A stretch of DNA of 6,111 nucleotides from Candidatus Coatesiibacteriota bacterium (GTDB taxonomy: Bacteria > B130-G9): NCBI GenBank assembly GCA_003647755.1, contig QMNL01000112.1:1-6111 (forward strand), in the 5' to 3' direction. Positions 1-5,359 of this stretch are shown here, one piece after another. The notes beneath the pieces are model-generated. The model saw nothing but the letters and a program-made list of their open reading frames with translations, searched no databases and had not been told where the DNA came from. Position numbers and translations under genes: made by a program. The first letter of the stretch is position 1, and each line of letters opens with the position of its first letter.

Positions 1-251
1 ACCCACTTCAGCCCCGCCCAATACGTATAATCCCAAGCGATGCGCACGTCGTTCTTGACGGGATCAGGCATCCACCACGGCGCAACATCTATGCCAAAGG
101 TCGATGCGACCTTGTGCTCACTGAAAAGTATCGGAAACCGACGGTGCGGATACTCCTGCTGGCCAAATGAGGCCGACGACATTACGGCTGCCAGCAAACA
201 GACAAGAAAGAAAGTGCGACGCCCGCCGCACCATTCAATCAGAATATTCAT
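1..251 (-). CDS. Exported protein of unknown function, N-terminal part (runs off left edge)
   Basis: The complement reads as an open frame from an ATG at 251 to the window edge, giving 83 complete codons and no stop. A strong Shine-Dalgarno GGAGGA (complement of 261-266) sits 9 nt upstream and decides the start. The other nearby ATG (complement of 253-255) ends after six codons. The N-terminus is a typical Sec signal peptide: residues 1-12 contain a Gly-Gly-Arg-Arg turn, then a hydrophobic core TFFLVCLLAAV, then SSASFGQQ with likely cleavage around residue 30-31. The visible mature part is rich in Trp and Tyr (APWWMPDP near residues 57-64, DYTYWAGLKW at the end), but I recognise no family. 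It is transcribed divergently from the DUF4384/DUF6600 gene, so both may be envelope proteins. The plus-strand frame over the same bases is a shadow. Confidence 0.75.
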   Translation of the reverse strand, partial: MNILIEWCGGRRTFFLVCLLAAVMSSASFGQQEYPHRRFPILFSEHKVASTFGIDVAPWWMPDPVKNDVRIAWDYTYWAGLKW

Positions 252-260
252 TCATGCCGC

Positions 261-266
261 TCCTCC
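261..266 (-). promoter_or_regulatory. Ribosome binding site of the left-edge exported protein
   Basis: The complement reads GGAGGA, a near-perfect Shine-Dalgarno, 9 nt before the ATG at 251. It is what makes this minus-strand partial gene credible although only its 5' end is in the window. Confidence 0.7.
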
Positions 267-287
267 ATTCTTTTCGGCAATGAGGTG

Positions 288-316
288 ATCCTCCCCTCTG
301 CAGATTACCATGTCAA
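288..316 (-). promoter_or_regulatory. Possible promoter of the left-edge gene
   Basis: On the minus strand a perfect -35 hexamer TTGACA (complement of 311-316) is followed after 17 nt by GAGGAT (complement of 288-293). GAGGAT matches the -10 consensus at only 3 of 6 positions. The placement, about 40 nt upstream of the start codon, is sensible. The weak -10 keeps confidence low. Confidence 0.25.
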
Positions 317-447
317 GCAACCGCATGAATTTCGCCAACCCAGATGCAATACCGCATTCTGTGCTGGTTGCCGAGGCTTAAACTGGGCTTCGGTCTCAAA
401 TGTCCCCGGCCGCCCCAGTAATCAGATTCACACAGATGGTTCTAGCC

Positions 448-621
448 CTTTGGAGTGCGGCGGCTTGACGCCGCTTTCATTTGCGGTGGCTTGACACCGC
501 CCTCCAATAGACAGCTTCATCTCTTTCCGAAAGGGGATTGCTGCTGCGATGATTGACATAGGACCGATGTCGCGTCGAGCCGCGACGAGCAAAAGCGGCG
601 TCAAGCCGCCGCACTCCAAAG
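448..621. repeat. REP-like palindrome cluster bounded by a perfect 30-bp inverted repeat
   Basis: Bases 448-477 and 592-621 are exact reverse complements (30 of 30); the match ends at 447/622 and 478/591. Inside lie four hairpins with 6-bp stems and 6-nt loops. They are 457-474 (GCGGCG, loop GCTTGA), 483-500 (GCGGTG, loop GCTTGA), 569-586 (GTCGCG, loop TCGAGC) and 595-612 (GCGGCG, loop TCAAGC). The tails TTGGAG at 450-455 and CTCCAA at 502-507 are complementary and could close hairpins 1 and 2 into a branched structure. From memory, GC-rich palindromes whose translation reads CGGLTPL recur between genes in several environmental phyla. The layout resembles REP doublets (REPINs), or a small MITE-like element with 30-bp ends. 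No transposase or clear target duplication is visible. Confidence 0.75.
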
Positions 622-747
622 TCACCCAACGGGTGTAACTTACAGACCGATGCCTGGCGAACTCATAGCATCTGCGCAGCGACAAAGCGTGTTCTTCCCA
701 CAATCTAGCCTGCCATTAATCTGATTATCGGAGGGCAGCGACTCGCC

Positions 748-776
748 TTGACTTGTTTACTCCTGTGAGGCATCAT
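748..776 (+). promoter_or_regulatory. Candidate sigma-70 promoter for the DUF4384/DUF6600 gene
   Basis: TTGACT (748-753, 5 of 6 to the -35 consensus) is followed after 17 nt by CATCAT (771-776, 4 of 6 to the -10). An AT-rich stretch (ATTTTATTGAAG) follows. It would give a leader of roughly 55-60 nt before the ATG at 841. This is a motif match only. Confidence 0.35.
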
Positions 777-840
777 TTTATTGAAGCAATATTTTAGGCA
801 GATTTTGTGCGCACAGGTGAATGTTATGGGGAGAAAGGCG

Positions 841-2439
841 ATGATAAGGTCAAGATTACTAATGGTTGGTGTGCTCGCCGTGGTGGTGGGGACGCTTCTG
901 TCTGTGCCATCCTTGGCGCAGCTCACACAGATCAGGATAACTCTCTCAAATGGGTCAATTCTCGACGGAAACGTCGTCTATTTTCAGAGGGAGGGTGCGG
1001 AGTTCCTGCTCGAGGCTGACGCGAGCTGTTACGCGTTTGTCTTCGTGGTGTCTCCAGAGGGGAAAGTGCAGCTGGCATTCCCAAATCAGAGCCATCCATT
1101 CAACATGCTCAGGCCTCACAGCGCTCTGAGGGTGCCTGAGGAGGGATACTGCCAGCGGGTGCCGTCAGAAACTGGCTGGGCCAGATTCGTGGCAGTCGCC
1201 TCGGAGGACCCGTCGTGGGCTTACAGTTTCAATGAGTTTTACGCTCCGAAGTTATGGGACGTTGGGGCCTTTTCTGGCTGGAGCGGAGCCGGAAGCTCGT
1301 CGGTGAGTGGCACGGGTGATTCCGGAGGGGGGTGCGCCGGCGGACTGCCCGGCCAGCTCGGCTCTGCGCGAAGAAGGTCGCAGCTCCGCCGGGAGATGGG
1401 TCAGGGTAGCGCCTCGGGTTCCTCCCATGCGGCAGACGTTCTCCTCTCCCGAGCGAGAGCGATGGTCGAGGGTTATAGGTTTGCGTTCAGCGAACGTCGG
1501 TTTTATGTGGCCAGCAGCGCTTATGCGTCCTATCCTCCGCCGGCCAGCGATTACCGTTACGGAGTTGAGGCCCGATCCGGAGGCTCTTGGTTCCTCTACG
1601 AGGATGACCTTGCCCCGTATGGGGAATGGGTGTTCGTGGGAGGTTTTGGCTACATCTGGCGTCCTTGGGGCGTGGGAATCACTTGGGCACCCTACTACCG
1701 TGGGCGCTGGGTCTTCACGAACTATGGGTGGACTTGGGTTTCGTCTGAGCCCTGGGGCTGGATAACATACCATTACGGCTATTGGGCTTACACCAACCGC
1801 TGGGGCTGGGTCTGGCTCCCAGGATATGATTGGTGCCCTGCCAATGTTACATGGTACTGGTCGGATGGCTACGTGGCTTGGTGTCCGGCTCCACTGCCAC
1901 CCGATATCAGCATTTCTTTCGAGACCTACATCACCAACTATCCCGTAACGATCGTCCCCAGAGACCGTCTCGAAGCATCTAACGTTGGTGCTTTCGCCAA
2001 AGTGGAACATCTGAGAATGGAGGGCGGGACCTTGGTGGGGCTGCACGGGGCGAGGCTGACGAAGCTGGCTACTCCATCGATCGAGCACCAGGTCAAGCTA
2101 GCTCCGGGGCCTGTCAAGAAATTTGAGGTTGTCCCGACTACGATAGGAAGTGCAGCCCGTGCAGCGCAGGGTGGTTACTACCGGCTGGAGAACCAGCGAC
2201 TCTACGTGCCGAAGCCGACTCTCACACCCGTCAGGCGACAGCCCGACCGCTCCTTTGTCCCGAGGCCGTTTCCCAAACGTCAGGGCGGGGTCACACTCCT
2301 GCCGAGGCCCCGGAGGCCAAAGCCAAGCAGGGTCGAACCAAAAAGGGAGAGACCGAGGCACCAAAAGGTAAAACCCCAGAAGGTGAAGCCGCCGAGGGAG
2401 GAGCCCAAGAAAGTCGAACCTAAGAAGGTCGATGACTAG
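841..2439 (+). CDS. Exported DUF4384/DUF6600-like envelope protein
   Basis: The product is 532 residues from the ATG at 841, chosen because GGGGAG (829-834) lies 6 nt upstream. The ATG at 826 (AGGTGA upstream) and a TTG at 781 are in-frame alternatives. Residues 1-26 form a signal peptide (MIRSRLL, then a long hydrophobic core, cleavage after SLA). Residues about 33-122 look like DUF4384: CYAFVFVVSPEGKVQLAFPN, later RFVAVAS. A Ser/Gly/Arg-rich linker follows (about 140-205). Residues about 253-355 match the Trp-rich DUF6600 pattern: DLAPYGEWVFV, GRWVFTNYGWTWVSSEPWGW, GWVWLPGYDW, YVAWCPAPLPP. The last 70 residues are Pro/Lys/Arg-rich with repeated KVEPK/KVKP units and could bind nucleic acid, cell wall or other polyanions. 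Neither DUF has a firm biochemical role that I know of. The family calls are from recall of sequence patterns. The long minus-strand frame 1252-2088 is a shadow. Confidence 0.85.
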   Translation: MIRSRLLMVGVLAVVVGTLLSVPSLAQLTQIRITLSNGSILDGNVVYFQREGAEFLLEADASCYAFVFVVSPEGKVQLAFPNQSHPFNMLRPHSALRVPEEGYCQRVPSETGWARFVAVASEDPSWAYSFNEFYAPKLWDVGAFSGWSGAGSSSVSGTGDSGGGCAGGLPGQLGSARRRSQLRREMGQGSASGSSHAADVLLSRARAMVEGYRFAFSERRFYVASSAYASYPPPASDYRYGVEARSGGSWFLYEDDLAPYGEWVFVGGFGYIWRPWGVGITWAPYYRGRWVFTNYGWTWVSSEPWGWITYHYGYWAYTNRWGWVWLPGYDWCPANVTWYWSDGYVAWCPAPLPPDISISFETYITNYPVTIVPRDRLEASNVGAFAKVEHLRMEGGTLVGLHGARLTKLATPSIEHQVKLAPGPVKKFEVVPTTIGSAARAAQGGYYRLENQRLYVPKPTLTPVRRQPDRSFVPRPFPKRQGGVTLLPRPRRPKPSRVEPKRERPRHQKVKPQKVKPPREEPKKVEPKKVDD

Positions 2440-2515
2440 CGCACAGTCGCCCACCGGCACGAGCTGACGTTGCTCTAGAGGTGCGTCATTTCTGGGCCTG
2501 TTCTCTCTGTCGGCG

Positions 2516-2543
2516 CCTGCGTCGGCTGCAGTTCAGACGCAGG
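2516..2543. repeat. Inverted repeat, 8-bp arms
   Basis: CCTGCGTC (2516-2523) and GACGCAGG (2536-2543) are perfect reverse complements around a 12-nt loop. No T-tract follows, so it is not a typical intrinsic terminator, although it lies about 80 nt after the stop codon of the upstream gene. Confidence 0.6.
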
Positions 2544-2569
2544 GCACGAGGGCAACGCGAATCTCCTCA

Positions 2570-2628
2570 CCGACAGCACGTACACTTTCCTCGACCCCCG
2601 CATCCACCTGTAGCTTACGTGCTGTCGG
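2570..2628. repeat. Inverted repeat, 13-bp arms, upstream of the restriction-modification operon
   Basis: CCGACAGCACGTA (2570-2582) and TACGTGCTGTCGG (2616-2628) are perfect reverse complements separated by 33 nt. The spacer itself contains TACA/TGTA ends that could extend pairing past a bulge. There is no T-run after it. It lies just before the candidate promoter (2645-2673), so it could be a structured leader, a regulator site or a remnant of a small element. Confidence 0.65.
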
Positions 2629-2644
2629 CATGCCTGCTGGCAGT

Positions 2645-2673
2645 TTGCAGAACGAGCAATCCCAGTATATTAT
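2645..2673 (+). promoter_or_regulatory. Candidate promoter for the restriction-modification/HicBA operon
   Basis: TTGCAG (2645-2650) and TATTAT (2668-2673, 5 of 6 to the -10 consensus) are separated by 17 nt. An overlapping TATATT at 2666-2671 is an alternative -10. The site lies within a small TCCCA...TGGGA dyad and about 70 nt before the start at 2741. No better promoter is visible further downstream in the operon. Confidence 0.4.
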
Positions 2674-2740
2674 GGGAACCGACGGGTTTTACCCTGGGGA
2701 GTTGGGATAGCCTGGCGGCGATTTGATGCATAGGGATTAC

Positions 2741-4666
2741 ATGACGCGAAGGAACAAGACATTTGGCGGCGTTCTGGCCGAGTATCTCAAGCGGCTGAGG
2801 ACGCTTTCAGCACGTGCCGATGCAAGTAAAGAGCTGAGTTATCGGCCTGTCTTTCAGACATTCCTAGAATCTGCCTCGAAGGCTCTCCAGGCGGAGGCGA
2901 GGGCGACGTTTATCACCGAGCCGAGGCGCAAGGCGTTTGGGGTGCCAGATTTCAAGGTCATAAGAGGCCATTCGCAGGTGGGCTACATCGAGACGAAAGG
3001 CCTCGGCGCAGACCTCGATGCCGTGATGGGCACCGAGCAGATGGTGCGCTACAGCAAGCTCCCGAACCTAATGCTCACCAATTACCTCGAGTTCCGCCTC
3101 ATTCGGGAGGGCAGCGAGACGCAACGGGTTACCCTCTCTTCCCTCTCAGAGCTTCAATCGGACGCTCCTGTTGACGAATCCGCCGCCAAGTCCCTTCGAG
3201 GTCTTTTGGTGACGTTTCTGAAGGAGCTTCTGCCGGGAGAGGGAACTGCCGAAGACCTCGCGGAACAGATGGCTTGGCGAACACACTTGATGCGCGACGC
3301 GATACTGAAGTCCCGTAACCACCAGGGCCGATTCAGCGACGAGCTGCGACGGCTGTTCGATGCGTTCAAGCTGGTGCTGATTCACGACCTATCTGAAAAA
3401 GAGTTCGCCGATATGTACGCCCAGACCGTTGCCTACGGGCTTTTCGCTGCCAGACACCAGTCCGTTCAACCGGGACGACTGGACACGCTGACGAATGGTC
3501 TTTCACTCGCGAGCGCAGCGCACCTCGTGCCAAGAGCGAATCCTCTGCTGCGAAGCCTGTTCAAGCAGCTCGGCGACGAGGACATGTTGGACCCAACGTG
3601 GATGTGGCACGCATCAGACATCGCCGACCTGCTCGGCGCCTCGGATATGCCAAAGATCGCGGAGGACATGGCTAAGAAGGCAGGCAGAGAGGACCCCATC
3701 ATCCATTTCTACGAGACATTTCTCAAGAAATACGATCCCAAGATCAGGGAGATGAGAGGCGTCTATTACACGCCGGAGCCGGTAGTCTCCTACATCGTGC
3801 GCTCAGTCGATCATCTCATAAGGGAAAAGTTCGGAAGGCCCGATGGCCTCGCTGATAAGTCGGTTATGATACTCGATCCGGCGGTAGGGACGGGCACATT
3901 CCTCACGGGCGTCATCAAGCACCTTCACAAGGTAATCGTGGGAAGAGGCCAGAAGGGAACGTGGCCGGATTTCGTGCGCAACAATCTCTTGCCGCGGCTG
4001 TTCGGCTTCGAGGTCCTCATGGCGCCTTATGCCATTGCTCATCTAAAGGTCGGCATGTTGCTCGAGGAACTGGGCTATAAATTCGCCGAGCACGAGCGCC
4101 TCCACATCTACCTGACGAACACGCTGGAGCAGGCGGCGAAGGTGTCGAACCTGCTCGCCGTCGGCTTCGCGAAGACGCTGGCGGACGAGGGAGAAGCTGC
4201 AAACGAGATAAAGGCCGAAAAGCCCATCATGGTGATCATCGGCAATCCTCCGTATTCCGGCCATTCGATGAACCCCAGCCGTGTCAAGGTCAATGGGAAG
4301 TGGCGCAAGACCTGGATCGGCGAGCTAATCGAGGACTACAAGAAGGTTGACGGCAAGCCCCTCGGCGAGCGCAATCCTAAATGGCTTCAGGACGACTACG
4401 TGAAGTTCCTCCGCTTCGCACAGTGGCGTATCGAACAGACCGGCCACGGGATCGTCTCTATGATCACGAATCACAGCTGGCTGGATAACCCAACGTTCCG
4501 CGGTATGAGGCAGAGCCTGATGGAAACTTTTGACGATATATACATCCTGGACCTTCACGGCAACGTCAAGAAGAAGGAGGTTGCCCCGGATGGCTCGAAG
4601 GACGACAATGTATTCGATATTCAACAGGGCGTTGCAATCAACATTATGGTCAAACACACAGAATAG
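2741..4666 (+). CDS. Type IIG/ISP-like restriction-modification enzyme, nuclease + N6-adenine methyltransferase half
   Basis: The product is 641 residues from the ATG at 2741, with AGGGA 4 nt upstream (2732-2736). ATG 2726 and TTG 2723 are in-frame alternatives. Residues about 20-110 hold a PD-(D/E)xK nuclease pattern: P69-D70 in GVPDFKV, then E84-T85-K86 in GYIETKG. A helical connector follows, then RGVYYTPEPVVSYIVRS just before the methyltransferase core. Motif I is D379-P-A-V-G-T-G-T-F-L (SAM binding) and motif IV is N502-P-P-Y (adenine N6 methylation). No helicase domain sits between nuclease and methyltransferase, which is closer to type IIG (MmeI-like) than to LlaGI-like type ISP enzymes. 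The protein stops after VFDIQQGVAINIMVKHTE, where related single-chain proteins continue into a target-recognition domain. That domain is found in the same phase from 5360, beyond a HicBA cassette. Whether this half is active alone is unknown. Confidence 0.88.
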   Translation: MTRRNKTFGGVLAEYLKRLRTLSARADASKELSYRPVFQTFLESASKALQAEARATFITEPRRKAFGVPDFKVIRGHSQVGYIETKGLGADLDAVMGTEQMVRYSKLPNLMLTNYLEFRLIREGSETQRVTLSSLSELQSDAPVDESAAKSLRGLLVTFLKELLPGEGTAEDLAEQMAWRTHLMRDAILKSRNHQGRFSDELRRLFDAFKLVLIHDLSEKEFADMYAQTVAYGLFAARHQSVQPGRLDTLTNGLSLASAAHLVPRANPLLRSLFKQLGDEDMLDPTWMWHASDIADLLGASDMPKIAEDMAKKAGREDPIIHFYETFLKKYDPKIREMRGVYYTPEPVVSYIVRSVDHLIREKFGRPDGLADKSVMILDPAVGTGTFLTGVIKHLHKVIVGRGQKGTWPDFVRNNLLPRLFGFEVLMAPYAIAHLKVGMLLEELGYKFAEHERLHIYLTNTLEQAAKVSNLLAVGFAKTLADEGEAANEIKAEKPIMVIIGNPPYSGHSMNPSRVKVNGKWRKTWIGELIEDYKKVDGKPLGERNPKWLQDDYVKFLRFAQWRIEQTGHGIVSMITNHSWLDNPTFRGMRQSLMETFDDIYILDLHGNVKKKEVAPDGSKDDNVFDIQQGVAINIMVKHTE

Positions 4667-4670
4667 AGCT

Positions 4671-4676
4671 AAGGAG
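4671..4676 (+). promoter_or_regulatory. Ribosome binding site of the broken hicB
   Basis: AAGGAG lies 10 nt upstream of the ATG at 4687 and 4 nt after the stop of the methyltransferase half, which suggests this reading frame once followed in an operon. An ATG-TAG start-stop pair at 4679-4684 lies between the two. Confidence 0.5.
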
Positions 4677-4686
4677 TAATGTAGAA

Positions 4687-4881
4687 ATGAGATGGCGCGT
4701 GATTCTCGAAAGGGACGCTGAGACGGGTGACTGGGCAGTCTGGTGCCCGTAGCTTCCCGGCTGCATGTGCGCCGGTGAAAGTGAGCAAGAGGCTTTGGAC
4801 AACATACGCGAGGCGATTGAGCTATATCTGGAGGCACAAATAAAGGAGGCGAGCGATGAGGACTTTCACCGCGTTTGTTGA
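4687..4881 (+). pseudogene. HicB-family antitoxin-like gene with an in-frame TAG
   Basis: From ATG 4687 the frame reads MRWRVILERDAETGDWAVWCP, then TAG (4750-4752), then LPGCMCAGESEQEALDNI and REAIELYLEAQIKEAS, ending at TGA 4879-4881. This is a clear HicB (UPF0150-type, RNase H-like fold) pattern. The TAG falls inside the conserved CP-x-LPGC turn, where a single base change from GAG, CAG or AAG would produce it. Everything after the stop remains HicB-like, so the change is recent, an assembly error, or is read through. A restart at ATG 4765 would give a short C-terminal piece only. Its end overlaps the next hicB start (4856) by 26 nt. It probably no longer makes a full antitoxin. Confidence 0.75.
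4843..4849 (+). promoter_or_regulatory. Ribosome binding site of intact hicB
   Basis: AAGGAGG, a near-perfect Shine-Dalgarno, sits 6 nt before the ATG at 4856. It lies inside the 3' end of the broken hicB frame. It predicts strong translation of the antitoxin relative to the coupled toxin. Confidence 0.7.
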
Positions 4882-5074
4882 ATGGGACCCGGAGACGAAA
4901 CTATATGTAGGCATTGTGCCGGGCATCCCAGGCGCCCACACCCAAGGGGCGAGCCTCGATGAGCTAAACAGCAATCTCAAAGAGGTATTGGAGCTGTGCC
5001 TGGAAGAACACAAGCTCTCTGATGATGACCTGCCCCATTTCGTCGGTCTGCAACAGATTCGCGTCGGCGCATGA
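4856..5074 (+). CDS. hicB: HicB-family antitoxin
   Basis: The product is 72 residues, started by ATG 4856 with AAGGAGG 6 nt upstream. It matches the small HicB antitoxin pattern. VEWDPETKLYVGIVPGIPGA (residues 8-27) forms the strand-turn-strand unit, HTQGASLDELNSNLKEVLEL the following helix, and FVGLQQIRV the short tail common to about 70-residue HicB proteins. In this family the domain binds HicA and blocks its RNase activity. I see no extra C-terminal HTH or ribbon-helix-helix domain, so autoregulation, if any, must come by another route or in complex. Its stop overlaps the hicA start (ATGA), the usual coupling in hicBA pairs. It is related to, but clearly diverged from, the broken hicB upstream. 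Confidence 0.88.
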   Translation: MRTFTAFVEWDPETKLYVGIVPGIPGAHTQGASLDELNSNLKEVLELCLEEHKLSDDDLPHFVGLQQIRVGA

Positions 5075-5304
5075 CCCACTTCGCTGTAGTTCGCTTCAGG
5101 GAAATGGAGCGGGTGCTTTTGCATCTGGGTTTCGATCGGGTCCGGCAAAAGGGCAGCCACGTCTTCTACCGGCACCCGGATGGCAGAACAACGACTCTGC
5201 CCAATCATCCGGGAAGGGACTTGTCGCGACCACTTATCCGGGAAATCCTTCGCGAAATAGACATCACACCTGAGCAATTCAGAAAGGCTTTAGAGGAGAT
5301 ATGA
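5071..5304 (+). CDS. hicA: HicA-family mRNA interferase toxin
   Basis: The product is 77 residues from ATG 5071, overlapping hicB by 4 nt, so translation is probably coupled. HicA toxins have a dsRNA-binding-like fold with a catalytic histidine and cleave mRNA and tmRNA. Here the core is FDRVRQKGSHVFYRH with the conserved G28-S29-H30, followed by DGRTTTLPNHPGRDLSRPLI and REILREIDITPEQFRKALEEI, the usual strand and C-terminal helices. Length and order are typical for the family and no key residue is missing, so the toxin is probably functional and held by the intact HicB. The N-terminus (VVRFREMERVL) departs a little from the common SGKE-type start. A short GACAG-TATC-CTGTC hairpin (5306-5319) follows the stop, without a T-tract. 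Confidence 0.9.
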   Translation: MTHFAVVRFREMERVLLHLGFDRVRQKGSHVFYRHPDGRTTTLPNHPGRDLSRPLIREILREIDITPEQFRKALEEI

Positions 5305-5305
5305 G

Positions 5306-5319
5306 GACAGTATCCTGTC
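5306..5319 (+). other. Small hairpin just after hicA
   Basis: GACAG (5306-5310) and CTGTC (5315-5319) pair around the loop TATC, starting 2 nt after the hicA stop. With a 5-bp stem and no U-tract it is unlikely to terminate transcription, so the downstream specificity half can stay in the same transcript. Confidence 0.35.
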
Positions 5320-5344
5320 GAACGCCGGGATCTTCGGTTGACAT

Positions 5345-5350
5345 AGGAGA
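5345..5350 (+). promoter_or_regulatory. Ribosome binding site of the specificity half
   Basis: AGGAGA lies 9 nt before ATG 5360. An in-frame TAG at 5354-5356 sits between them, so translation cannot come through from upstream in this phase. This makes independent initiation of the C-terminal half plausible. The TTGACA at 5338-5343 has no -10 partner. Confidence 0.5.
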
Positions 5351-5359
5351 CAATAGACA

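Larger units (their letters stand above)
252..840. other. Divergent intergenic region, no gene
   Basis: These 589 nt separate two outward-facing exported-protein genes. The short frames crossing it (for example 285-494 plus and 428-703 minus) have no credible ribosome binding site. Both frames read LECGGLTPL where they cross the palindromic repeats, which shows that the 'coding' is repeat sequence. The contents I can support are the REP-like cluster at 448-621, a small dyad TGTAA-C-TTACA at 634-644, a CACCC-AAC-GGGTG hairpin at 623-635, and candidate promoters at both ends. Confidence 0.7.
2440..2740. other. Intergenic region with inverted repeats and a promoter, no convincing gene
   Basis: A frame at 2481-2726 exists (GTG start, 81 codons) and its TGA overlaps the ATG at 2726. 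However, its product is an Arg/Pro-rich patchwork with no Shine-Dalgarno at a usable distance, and the bases are accounted for by inverted repeats. I therefore treat the stretch as non-coding. It holds an 8-bp inverted repeat (2516-2543), a 13-bp inverted repeat (2570-2628), a TGCC-TGCT-GGCA hairpin (2631-2642) and a promoter-like site. Confidence 0.6.
4667..5359 (+). other. HicB/HicA cassette separating the two halves of the restriction-modification gene
   Basis: The 693 nt between the stop of the methyltransferase half and the start of the specificity half contain only a broken hicB, an intact hicB and an intact hicA. There is no transposase or integrase. The flanks share the hexamer AATAGA (4662-4667 and 5352-5357). 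The distance between these copies is 690 nt, a multiple of three, and both halves are in the same phase. A 6-bp match can occur by chance. If it were a target duplication, the rejoined gene would still read GAA-TAG-ACA-ATG, so at least one later mutation would be needed. Confidence 0.55.

Noticed and set aside
428..703. 91-codon minus-strand frame with LECGGLTPL and GVKPPHSKG motifs
   Set aside because: The recurring peptides are translations of the GC-rich palindromes. The same LECGGLTPL appears on the plus strand at 285-494 because the repeats are inverted.
1252..2088. 278-codon minus-strand open frame
   Set aside because: It lies wholly antisense to the DUF4384/DUF6600 gene, its product is a Pro/Arg-rich patchwork, and no Shine-Dalgarno supports it.
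2481..2726. 81-codon plus frame whose TGA overlaps ATG 2726
   Set aside because: The stop-start overlap is tempting, but the GTG start has no spaced Shine-Dalgarno, the product is Arg/Pro-rich without a recognisable pattern, and the bases are taken up by inverted repeats.
4325..5277. Minus-strand frames of 170 and 151 codons across the hicBA region
   Set aside because: They are antisense shadows of the methyltransferase half and the hicB/hicA genes, whose products match known families.
553..5348. Identical TTGACATAGGA at 553-563 and 5338-5348
   Set aside because: An 11-nt match without extension or shared context is probably chance. Neither copy has a good -10 at promoter spacing.
2437..5356. 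Genome-wide recoding of TAG as a sense codon
   Set aside because: TAG ends the DUF4384/DUF6600 gene properly, and the TAG at 4664 is followed two codons later by TAA. Only the hicB-like TAG at 4750 would benefit, so a nonsense mutation is simpler.
4667..5359. Insertion sequence or CRISPR-like element between the enzyme halves
   Set aside because: There is no transposase, no terminal inverted repeats and no regularly spaced repeats. The segment is filled by hicB/hicA genes.
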